64,000 nt of DNA, from positions 1-64,000 of the forward strand of contig NZ_QNQZ01000005.1 of assembly GCF_003390935.1 (NCBI RefSeq). The letters run 5' to 3'. The DNA comes from Lewinella sp. IMCC34191 (lineage in GTDB: Bacteria > Bacteroidota > Bacteroidia > Chitinophagales > Saprospiraceae). Position 1 is the stretch's first letter. Every line of letters begins with the position of its first letter. The position numbers were made by a program, and so were the translations under genes. Below the pieces are notes generated by a model, which worked only from the letters and a program-made list of their open reading frames with translations, had not been told where the DNA came from and made no database searches. Positions 38,019-46,650 of the stretch are shown here, one piece after another.

Positions 38019-38951
38019 ATGTCTCCCAATAATAAGATTTACGTCGCCGGCCACCGTGGAATGGTCGGCTCCGCCATCGTGCGTCGACTGGAACGGGCGG
38101 GTTACGATAATATCGTAACCCGCACCAGCCGGGAACTCGACCTGCGCGACCAAAAGGCGGTAATGGAATTCTTTGCGACCGAGCAACCGGAGTATGTCTT
38201 CCTGGCCGCTGCCAAGGTGGGCGGAATTCTCGCTAACAATACCTACCGCGGGCAGTTTCTCTACGATAACCTCATGATCGAGGCGAACGTCATAGAAGCA
38301 GCCCGGGTCTACGGGGTTAAGAAGCTTCAGTTCCTGGGCTCGTCCTGTATTTATCCGAAGATGGCTCCCCAGCCGCTCACGGAGGATGCCCTGCTGACCG
38401 GCCCGCTGGAGGAAACGAACGAACCCTACGCCATTGCCAAGATCACCGGCATAAAGCTGTGTGACGCCTATCGCTCACAGTACGGCTGCGATTTCATTTC
38501 GGTAATGCCAACTAACCTGTACGGGCCCAACGATAACTACGATTTGCAAAGCAGCCACGTGCTGCCCGCCCTCATCCGTAAGTTTCACGAGGCCAAAAAG
38601 GAGCGTCAGCCGGAAGTCGTCATGTGGGGTACCGGTTCTCCCAAGCGGGAGTTCCTCCACGCCGACGATTTGGCCGATGCCTGTGTCTTCCTCATGGAGG
38701 AATTCAGCGACTACGGCTTTGTCAACGTCGGAACCGGAGAAGACCTGAGTATTCTCTCCCTGGCAGAGACAATCAAGAAGGTCGTCGGTTACAAAGGCAA
38801 AATCACGCACGACCTCAGCAAGCCGGACGGAACGCCGCGTAAGCTCATGAACGTGGATAAGCTACACGGTATGGGCTGGTCGCACGATATCGACCTACGG
38901 GAAGGTATTGAGCGGGTCTACGCCGATCTGCAGGACCAGGAGTGGTATTAG
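38019..38951 (+). CDS. fcl: GDP-L-fucose synthase
   Basis: Bifunctional epimerase/reductase of 310 residues that converts the Gmd product to GDP-L-fucose. Motifs: [18 protein letters not shown] (Rossmann), [14 protein letters not shown] (catalytic Ser/Cys region), [12 protein letters not shown] (Tyr-x3-Lys), and [20 protein letters not shown]. The start is the ATG at 38019; a TTG directly after the ugd stop (37998) would add seven residues. Completes the fucose pathway begun by gmd. Confidence 0.96.
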   Translation: MSPNNKIYVAGHRGMVGSAIVRRLERAGYDNIVTRTSRELDLRDQKAVMEFFATEQPEYVFLAAAKVGGILANNTYRGQFLYDNLMIEANVIEAARVYGVKKLQFLGSSCIYPKMAPQPLTEDALLTGPLEETNEPYAIAKITGIKLCDAYRSQYGCDFISVMPTNLYGPNDNYDLQSSHVLPALIRKFHEAKKERQPEVVMWGTGSPKREFLHADDLADACVFLMEEFSDYGFVNVGTGEDLSILSLAETIKKVVGYKGKITHDLSKPDGTPRKLMNVDKLHGMGWSHDIDLREGIERVYADLQDQEWY

Positions 38952-38980
38952 GTCGCTCTCGATCTTACCGCTGAAAGATT

Positions 38981-39017
38981 AAAGGGGATCACGACGTTGT
39001 CGTGATCCCCTTTTTTT
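38981..39017. terminator. Strong, probably bidirectional terminator between fcl and sucD
   Basis: A perfect 15-bp stem (AAAGGGGATCACGAC and its complement) with a GTT loop spans 38981-39013 and ends in a run of seven T. The matching A residues on the left make it usable for the convergent sucD transcript too, although its T tract in that direction is short. Confidence 0.92.
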
Positions 39018-39089
39018 GTCGCGGCCAGCGGTCGCGTTTTGCTGGCGCTGTCGGAGACAGCTTCGTACTTCGCGGGTGGAAGCCGCGTT

Positions 39090-39962
39090 TTACCGGCCGA
39101 GGGCTTTGACCATCGTCGTACCAATGTCGGCGGGGCTCTTCACAACGTGCAGGCCGCACTCTTCCATGATTTTCATCTTGGCTTCGGCGGTGTCCTCATG
39201 CCCACCGACGATAGCACCGGCGTGACCCATTGTACGGCCCTTGGGAGCGGTCTGCCCGGCTATGAATCCGACGACCGGCTTCGTGCCATGTTCCTTAATG
39301 TAGCGGGCGGCATCGGCTTCCATGGTTCCACCGATCTCACCGATCATGATGATGCCCTCGGTATCCGGGTCATTCATCAGCAATTCTACTGCATCCTTGG
39401 TCGTGGTACCGATGATCGGGTCACCGCCGATACCGATACAGGTGCTCTGTCCCATTCCGGCTTTGGTGACCTGATCGACGGCCTCGTAGGTGAGGGTACC
39501 CGAGCGGCTGACGATACCGATCTTACCTGGATTGTGAATAAATCCGGGCATGATGCCGCATTTAGCTTGTCCGGGAGTGATGACGCCGGGGCAGTTTGGT
39601 CCGATCAGACGGGTATCGTAATCGTCGATGTAGGAACGCACCTTCACCATATCCTGTACGGGGATGCCCTCGGTGATGCAGATGATCACTTTGATCCCGG
39701 CATTAGCGGCCTCCATAATGGCATCGGCGGCAAAGGGGGGCGGTACGAAAATGACGGATACGTCGGCACCGGCCTCCTTGACGGCCTCCGCTACGGTATT
39801 GAAAACGGGGCGGTCGAGGTGGGTTTGCCCACCCTTTCCGGGGGTGACGCCCCCAACGACATTGGTGCCGTATTCGATCATCTGTTCGGCGTGGAAGCTG
39901 CCTTCCTTACCGGTGATGCCCTGTACAATTACGTTTGAATCTTTCGTGACTAGAACTGCCAT
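39090..39962 (-). CDS. sucD: Succinyl-CoA ligase, alpha subunit
   Basis: TCA-cycle enzyme subunit of 290 residues (ADP/GDP-forming succinyl-CoA synthetase), which binds CoA and carries the phosphohistidine. N-terminal CoA-binding Rossmann domain: [18 protein letters not shown] and [12 protein letters not shown]. The active-site histidine is in [10 protein letters not shown] near the C-terminus, and [20 protein letters not shown] is conserved. The beta subunit gene is not in the window, a common arrangement in Bacteroidota. It leads a convergent junction with fcl through the terminator at 38981. Confidence 0.97.
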   Translation of the reverse strand: MAVLVTKDSNVIVQGITGKEGSFHAEQMIEYGTNVVGGVTPGKGGQTHLDRPVFNTVAEAVKEAGADVSVIFVPPPFAADAIMEAANAGIKVIICITEGIPVQDMVKVRSYIDDYDTRLIGPNCPGVITPGQAKCGIMPGFIHNPGKIGIVSRSGTLTYEAVDQVTKAGMGQSTCIGIGGDPIIGTTTKDAVELLMNDPDTEGIIMIGEIGGTMEADAARYIKEHGTKPVVGFIAGQTAPKGRTMGHAGAIVGGHEDTAEAKMKIMEECGLHVVKSPADIGTTMVKALGR

Positions 39963-40003
39963 CTTAAATTTTAAAAGGTTTCTGGTTGGGTCCGTTTGGC
40001 CCC

Positions 40004-40321
40004 CTATTTATCTACAATGATGAAGACATCCTCATCGTCTTGTTGCATATAGTAGTTCTCCCGGGCAAACCGCTCGCGATTCATCTCCATGTGCAGCTTC
40101 TCCGCCTCCGCTTCCGCCGTCAGGCGGTCGTAGCGTTCCAGGTCAGCCTCCAGTCGGTTGACGGTACTGTGAAGTCGAAACTGCGTACCTACATCGTGCC
40201 GGTCCACAAAGATCATCAGCACCAGGAACAACAGCAACGTGACGAAGTACCGGTTACGCAGGTAAGCCGGAATACTATTCCAGTACGTGGCGAGCGGGTT
40301 AGTCGTTTTACGGCGTGCCAT
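40004..40321 (-). CDS. FtsB/DivIC-like septum formation initiator protein
   Basis: Protein of 105 residues with a short basic cytoplasmic N-terminus, one membrane helix (about residues 26-41, [15 protein letters not shown]), then a coiled coil (about 50-90) rich in Glu, Arg and Leu. It ends with [21 protein letters not shown], similar to the conserved end of bacterial FtsB/DivIC proteins. These act at the division septum together with FtsL and FtsQ. It lies directly downstream of eno, the same gene order as eno-ftsB in many bacteria, which supports the call. Confidence 0.85.
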   Translation of the reverse strand: MARRKTTNPLATYWNSIPAYLRNRYFVTLLLFLVLMIFVDRHDVGTQFRLHSTVNRLEADLERYDRLTAEAEAEKLHMEMNRERFARENYYMQQDDEDVFIIVDK

Positions 40322-40350
40322 GGTCGGGTGATCGTTATTGGGTGAAGATA

Positions 40351-40399
40351 GGGGTTTAGGGGATAGGGGGTAGGTAGTGGGTAGTGGGTAGTGGGTGGG
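40351..40399. repeat. G-rich heptamer repeat (GGGTAGT)n with G-quadruplex potential
   Basis: Plus-strand G runs at 40351-40354, 40359-40362, 40366-40370, 40379-40381, 40386-40388, 40393-40395 and 40397-40399 are separated mostly by TAGT or similar loops. The last four satisfy the G3-N1-7 quadruplex pattern. It sits in the eno-ftsB gap. A C-rich counterpart with CTACCTCCTAA-type units lies at about 40490-40545, so both sides of the gap carry heptamer-like arrays. Confidence 0.75.
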
Positions 40400-40538
40400 T
40401 TGTATATCTCGTAGAGGAGTTTACTGCTGTATAGCAGATGGCCCGCAGGGAATGTTTACACCCGTTGCTGCAATTGACCTAGGCCTAGCCTACCTGCTAT
40501 CCCATTCCTACTACCTCCTAACTGCTACCTCCTAAGCC

Positions 40539-41891
<1,353 letters not shown>

Positions 41892-41919
41892 TTAATCGGG
41901 AAATGGGAACCGGAACGTG

Positions 41920-43029
41920 CTATTTGACCGCCATCCGCTCCTTGATCAGGTCGACGAACTGATCGAAGAGGTAGGCGGCATCGTGCGGCCCGGGGCTGGC
42001 CTCGGGGTGGTATTGCACGCTGAAGGCGGGCTTCCCCACTACCCGGATACCCTCAATGGTATCGTCGTTTAGGTTCCGGTGGGTGATTTCTACGATGTCC
42101 AGGTTCTGCTCGATGGCCTCCGGGCTGACGCCGAAGCCGTGATTCTGGCTGGTAATCTCGCTCTTGCCGGTCAGCAAATTGTGCACCGGATGGTTGATGC
42201 CGCGGTGGCCATGGTGCATCTTGTAGGTTGGTATACCAACCGCCCGGGCCAAAATCTGGTGACCGAGACAAATACCGAACATCGGCTTGTCTTCCGCCAG
42301 CATACCCTTGGCCGTTTCCACGGCGTAGTCCATGGCTCCGGGATCGCCGGGGCCGTTGCTGATGAAGAGCCCGTCGGCACCGAAGGCGTTGATTTCTTCC
42401 ATGGTGGCGCGGGCCGGAAACACCTTGACGTAGCAGTCGCGGCTCACGAAATTCCGCAGGATATTCTTCTTCGTTCCCAGATCCAGCACGGCTACCTTAA
42501 TGGACGCGTTCGGATCACCCATCGTGTAGGCTTCTTTTGTCGTCACGTGGCTGCTCAGTTCCAGGCCCTCCATATTGGGAGCCGCGTCCAGTTGCTTCTT
42601 CAGATCCGCCAGATCGAAGTTCTCGCTGGAAATGATGGCGTTCATGGCTCCCTTATTGCGGATGTGCCGCACGATAGCGCGGGTATCTACGTCGCTGATG
42701 CCCACGACGCCTTCGCGTTCGAAGTAGTCCTGAATGGATGACTGGGCCTGCTGCCGGCTGTAGGGGACGGTAAAATTCTTGCAAATCAGGCCGGCGATCT
42801 TGACATTGTCGGATTCGACGTCGGTGTCCTTCGTGCCGTAATTACCGATGTGGGCATTCGTGGCCACCAGGATCTGTCCGTAATAGCTCGGATCCGTAAA
42901 AATCTCCTGGTAGCCTGTCATCCCCGTATTGAAACAAATCTCCCCGATGGTCGTGCCGATCTTGCCGGCAGCTTTGCCTTCGTAGGTGGTTCCGTCTGCC
43001 AGTAGCAGAATCGCGCGTTTTTCGCTCAT
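41920..43029 (-). CDS. carA: Carbamoyl-phosphate synthase, small (glutaminase) subunit
   Basis: Subunit of 369 residues that releases ammonia from glutamine for carbamoyl phosphate, feeding arginine and pyrimidine synthesis. The N-terminal CPSase domain starts with ILLLADGTTYEGKA and has CFNTGMTGYQEIFTDPSY. The C-terminal class I amidotransferase has the nucleophile cysteine in FGICLGHQILARA and the His/Glu pair in YHPEASPGPHD. The large subunit gene carB is not in the window. Confidence 0.97.
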   Translation of the reverse strand: MSEKRAILLLADGTTYEGKAAGKIGTTIGEICFNTGMTGYQEIFTDPSYYGQILVATNAHIGNYGTKDTDVESDNVKIAGLICKNFTVPYSRQQAQSSIQDYFEREGVVGISDVDTRAIVRHIRNKGAMNAIISSENFDLADLKKQLDAAPNMEGLELSSHVTTKEAYTMGDPNASIKVAVLDLGTKKNILRNFVSRDCYVKVFPARATMEEINAFGADGLFISNGPGDPGAMDYAVETAKGMLAEDKPMFGICLGHQILARAVGIPTYKMHHGHRGINHPVHNLLTGKSEITSQNHGFGVSPEAIEQNLDIVEITHRNLNDDTIEGIRVVGKPAFSVQYHPEASPGPHDAAYLFDQFVDLIKERMAVK

Positions 43030-43057
43030 AGATGGACGGGCTTGTACGTAGTGCGCG

Positions 43058-43065
43058 CAAAGATA
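43058..43065 (-). promoter_or_regulatory. Predicted -7 element of the carA promoter
   Basis: Read on the minus strand the sequence is TATCTTTG, a perfect match to the Bacteroidota TAnnTTTG element, 28 bp before the carA start codon. The expected TTTG at -33 is poor (ACTG at about the right distance), so only the -7 is well supported. Confidence 0.4.
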
Positions 43066-43169
43066 GGTAATTGTCGTTGCCGGGTCAGTAAGAAGGATAA
43101 ATACGACCGTTCAATAGCGCGGCGGTTTTCCGACGCGCACTGTTTCGGGGGGTTGCTTACCTTGACCTC

Positions 43170-44888
43170 GTGAAGAATACGGAAGAAAACACCTATGACG
43201 CCATCGTAGTAGGTACCGGTATCAGTGGCGGCTGGGCGGCTATGGAACTGTGCCGGGCCGGCCTCAAAACCCTGGTACTCGAACGGGGCCGCTCCGTCGA
43301 ACACGGCGACTACCCTACCGCAAACCTCGACACCTGGGACCTCCCCCTGCAGGACCAAATGGCGGCCGAAACCATTGCCGAGCACTACCCCAAACTAAGC
43401 CGCAAGGAGTATATCATGCGGCAGTCCAACATCGAATACTTCGTGAAGGACGATGAGTACCCCTATACCGAAGAGCGACGATTCGACTGGATCCGGGGTT
43501 ACCAGACCGGCGGCCGCAGTCTTATGTGGGGACGGCAATGCTACCGCTTAAGCGACCTCGACTTCACCGCCAACGCCCGTGAGGGAATTGCCGTGGACTG
43601 GCCCATTCGCTACGCCGAGCTGGCCCCCTGGTACGATTACGTCTCACGCTTCGTCGGCATATCGGGGAAACAAGAGAACCTGGACCACCTGCCCGACGGG
43701 CCATTCCTCCCCGAAATGCCGCTCAACTGCGTGGAAGAAGTGCTGCGCGACAAGGTCCAGGCCGCCTTCCCCCACCGCCGGGTGACCCCCGGTCGGGCCG
43801 CCCACCTGACGGCGTACAATCCCGAGATCCATCTCGGCCCGCGGGGCGATTGCCAGTACCGCAACCGCTGCGTCCGGGGTTGCCCTTACGGCGGGTACTT
43901 TGCCAGCAATTCGTCCACCCTCCCCGTTGCCGGTGCAACCGGGAACATGACCCTGGTTAACCACGCCGCCGTTCGCCAGGTCCTTTTCGATCCGGACACC
44001 CGGCGCGCCACCGGCGTAGCCGTGAAGCACACCGATACCGGCGAGGAGGTCGAATACTTCAGCCGTGGCGTCGTCTTCCTCAATGCCTCTACGCTCAATA
44101 CCGCCGCCATTCTGCTGGCCAGCAAATCGCGTACCCAGCCCAACGGACTGGGCAACAACAGCGACCAGGTAGGCCGCAACATCATGGACCACCACCACCG
44201 GATCAGCATTTCGGGACAGATGGACGGTTTCCGGGATCAGACAATGAAGGGTCGCCGCCCCAACGGCTTTTATATCCCCCGCTTCGTCAACCTCGGCGGA
44301 TCGGATACTAAAAGGGACTACCTGCGCGGCTTCGGCTACCAGGGCGGCGCCAACCGCGACGGCTGGTGGCGGCTCGTACGGGAAACCGCCGTCCGCCCGG
44401 GCCCCGAACTCAAGCAGCAAATTTTGGAACCGGGCGGCTGGTCCATCGGCATGACGGCCTTCGGGGAAGGGCTCTCCTACCCCGACAACCGCGTCACTCT
44501 CAACGAAGACTTACTGGACAAGGACGGCCTACCCACCCTCACCATGGACGTAGCCTTCGGCGAAAACGAACGCCTGATGCGCGACGACATGGCCGCCGCC
44601 GGCGCGGAGATGCTGGAGGCCGCCGGAGCCAAGGATATCCGCATCAGCCGCACCGAAGCGTACCCGGGCTTTGCCATTCACGAGATGGGTTCCGCCCGGA
44701 TGGGTAAGGATCCCAAAACCAGCGTACTGAATAAGCATAATCAGATCTGGGATTGCCCGAACGTCTACGTCACCGACGGATCGGCCATGACGAGTGCGTC
44801 CTGCGTCAATCCGAGCCTGACGTACATGGCCCTGACCGCGCGGGCGGTGGATCATGCGGTTGGGGAGCTGAATCGGCGAAACCTGTAG
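43170..44888 (+). CDS. GMC family FAD-dependent sugar/alcohol dehydrogenase
   Basis: Flavoprotein of 572 residues starting at GTG. The dinucleotide-binding loop VVGTGISGGWAAMEL is near the N-terminus, GGRSLMWGRQCYR is the second flavin contact, and the C-terminal GMC domain holds HEMGSARMG and NVYVTDGSAMTSASCVNPS. A cysteine motif of spacing C-x5-C-x3-C (CQYRNRCVRGC, about residues 231-241) matches the iron-sulfur cysteines known from FAD-glucose dehydrogenase and gluconate dehydrogenase large subunits. No small-subunit or cytochrome partner gene is adjacent, and there is no signal peptide. Substrate unknown; a sugar is likely from family membership. Confidence 0.88.
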   Translation: MKNTEENTYDAIVVGTGISGGWAAMELCRAGLKTLVLERGRSVEHGDYPTANLDTWDLPLQDQMAAETIAEHYPKLSRKEYIMRQSNIEYFVKDDEYPYTEERRFDWIRGYQTGGRSLMWGRQCYRLSDLDFTANAREGIAVDWPIRYAELAPWYDYVSRFVGISGKQENLDHLPDGPFLPEMPLNCVEEVLRDKVQAAFPHRRVTPGRAAHLTAYNPEIHLGPRGDCQYRNRCVRGCPYGGYFASNSSTLPVAGATGNMTLVNHAAVRQVLFDPDTRRATGVAVKHTDTGEEVEYFSRGVVFLNASTLNTAAILLASKSRTQPNGLGNNSDQVGRNIMDHHHRISISGQMDGFRDQTMKGRRPNGFYIPRFVNLGGSDTKRDYLRGFGYQGGANRDGWWRLVRETAVRPGPELKQQILEPGGWSIGMTAFGEGLSYPDNRVTLNEDLLDKDGLPTLTMDVAFGENERLMRDDMAAAGAEMLEAAGAKDIRISRTEAYPGFAIHEMGSARMGKDPKTSVLNKHNQIWDCPNVYVTDGSAMTSASCVNPSLTYMALTARAVDHAVGELNRRNL

Positions 44889-44896
44889 TGAATCTG

Positions 44897-44918
44897 CTTT
44901 TTACCTGCGCTCCGCCGC
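44897..44918 (+). repeat. Dispersed GC-rich element, copy 3
   Basis: These 22 bases are identical to 57388-57409 and contain the word CCTGCGCTCCGCCGC. The copy lies in the short gap between the GMC gene and the convergent S8 peptidase gene and ends one base before the S8 stop codon. Confidence 0.6.
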
Positions 44919-44919
44919 C

Positions 44920-46644
44920 CTATACCCTTCGGGGAGCGTTGTCGTGTCGGATGTAGTGACCGTTCGTGACGACCGTTTCCAGCTCTTTGGTCGGGTGGTA
45001 GTAGGTCTTGCGAAACTCGGAGAGCGTTCCGTTGGGGTTATCGGCCAGCCAGTTGGCCAGCAGGCCCGCTACTATGGGGGCGGAAATGGAGGTACCGACC
45101 GGGAAGTGTACGGTTCCCGTACCGAACTCCGGAACCGGCGAAGTCAGAAAGGCGGCCAGCGTTACCTCCCGCCTACCGAAATTGGAGTAGTCGGCGCGGA
45201 CCAGATTCGCCTCAATAGCTCCTCCCGCCTGACTTGAGTTATAGGCGTAGGAACCAACCGTAATCAGGTTGCAGGGAAAGTCATCCGCGAAGGCGGCGGG
45301 CCATTGGGGAACCTTATCGAGATCCTCTTTATCGTTTCCTGCGGAGGTGACCATTAGCACACCGTTCTTCGCGGCCGTCTTGAGCGCGCAATACAGCGCC
45401 CGGGGTTCAGATTCCTGGTAAAAGCCCCAACTCATGTTGATGACTTCGGCACCGGCCACTGTCGCTTCGTAGATGGATACCAGCGATCCGAAATAAGAGG
45501 CTATGCCTTCCTGGCCGAACACCTTCAAGTGCAGTAGCTGGAGGGGCCGGGTGGCGGTATACTGATTCAGCACGGTGGCGGCTACGTGCGTACCGTGGGG
45601 TGCTTCGTCAATGGGTTCTTCCTGCCGCCGGATAAAATCATAGCCGTAGCGCCCGGGCGTAAGAAACTCCGTGTTCGGGCCGGAGGTGTAGCGCGTGGAG
45701 GTCCATAGGTGGGCGTTGTTTCGTCCATAATCAATACCGCTATCGATTAAAGCCAGGGTTAGCGGCTTCCGTCTACCGTCGAATTGCGTAGAATGCGGAG
45801 GACGGAACTCAGTCAGCCCATCCGGTGTCGCGCGATCGGAGGAAAGTGGCTTCTCCCCCTTCCTGATGGGCTTCTTCGGGGCGAAGAGATTGAGGATGTA
45901 GTCCTCCTCGACCGTACCCTCTCCGGAATGGCCCTTCTGCCGGATCGTATGGGTAGCATCCCGACCGTTATTCAATGACATTCCCGGGGGTACACCTATG
46001 GCGATGACGCTACCCAACTTACCGAAGTAGGTTTCGGCCATTTCCAGTCCGGTTGCTTTCGCCAGTTCGCGTATGTCTTCTTCGGGATCACAGGTACTGA
46101 TGACGAGACGTTGAAAGGATCGACCGTTGTGGCTGAAGGGTAAATACCGTGCCCCCCCTGATTCCTGATTCTTTCCTTCGATCTTAATACCGCCCGGCGA
46201 TTGCGGCTCGCGACCGGCGTAGGCGGCTACGGATATGGTGTCTAAATCGTCAAATTTCCGTTCGTCACCTTCGCCGTCGATACCCAGATCAATGCGGAGA
46301 AGATAGCCGTCGAAGCCGTCGGCCAAAGTGATGTGCTGCCGGTACAGGGCCGCCCGGGTTACCGCCGAACCCGATAGCGGTTCGACCTCACCGCCCTGGC
46401 TGTATCCGAAGTAGCGCAGCCGTAAGCTGATCTGAGTCGTGTTGTACACGTGCACGAAAAATTCGTTGGAGTCTGTACGCGGTAACTCCACGACCCGGTA
46501 CAAGCGGGACACTGAATCCTTATCACGAATCGGTAAATCGTATTCGATACGTTCATTCAGATCGGTAAACCGAATGAGGGCAGGGTGCTCCCCGTCTTCC
46601 GGGTTACTGAATTTGATGGTGGGCGTAGAATCGTACTGTTGCAT
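44920..46644 (-). CDS. Subtilisin-like (S8) peptidase without signal peptide
   Basis: Protein of 574 residues. The C-terminal half is an S8 domain with a complete triad: Asp301 (LALIDSGIDYG), His350 (HGTHVAA) and Ser519 (GTSISAP), plus the oxyanion-hole region TSAGND. The N-terminal 270 residues are shared with the lipoprotein peptidase at 49583-51418 (YDSTPTIKFS, FVHVYN, SVAAYAGREPQ, SFQRLVISTC, GSVIAIGVPPGMSL) and may be a propeptide or regulatory domain. No signal peptide is present, and the frame is closed immediately upstream, so it should be cytosolic. It starts 6 bp after the CHAT1 stop and in the same frame; joint expression is very likely. Substrate unknown. Confidence 0.9.
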   Translation of the reverse strand: MQQYDSTPTIKFSNPEDGEHPALIRFTDLNERIEYDLPIRDKDSVSRLYRVVELPRTDSNEFFVHVYNTTQISLRLRYFGYSQGGEVEPLSGSAVTRAALYRQHITLADGFDGYLLRIDLGIDGEGDERKFDDLDTISVAAYAGREPQSPGGIKIEGKNQESGGARYLPFSHNGRSFQRLVISTCDPEEDIRELAKATGLEMAETYFGKLGSVIAIGVPPGMSLNNGRDATHTIRQKGHSGEGTVEEDYILNLFAPKKPIRKGEKPLSSDRATPDGLTEFRPPHSTQFDGRRKPLTLALIDSGIDYGRNNAHLWTSTRYTSGPNTEFLTPGRYGYDFIRRQEEPIDEAPHGTHVAATVLNQYTATRPLQLLHLKVFGQEGIASYFGSLVSIYEATVAGAEVINMSWGFYQESEPRALYCALKTAAKNGVLMVTSAGNDKEDLDKVPQWPAAFADDFPCNLITVGSYAYNSSQAGGAIEANLVRADYSNFGRREVTLAAFLTSPVPEFGTGTVHFPVGTSISAPIVAGLLANWLADNPNGTLSEFRKTYYHPTKELETVVTNGHYIRHDNAPRRV

Positions 46645-46650
46645 GTGTCG

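Noticed and set aside
43644-44420. Antisense open frame of about 258 codons within the GMC gene
   Set aside because: It is a high-GC shadow of a well-conserved oxidoreductase on the other strand.
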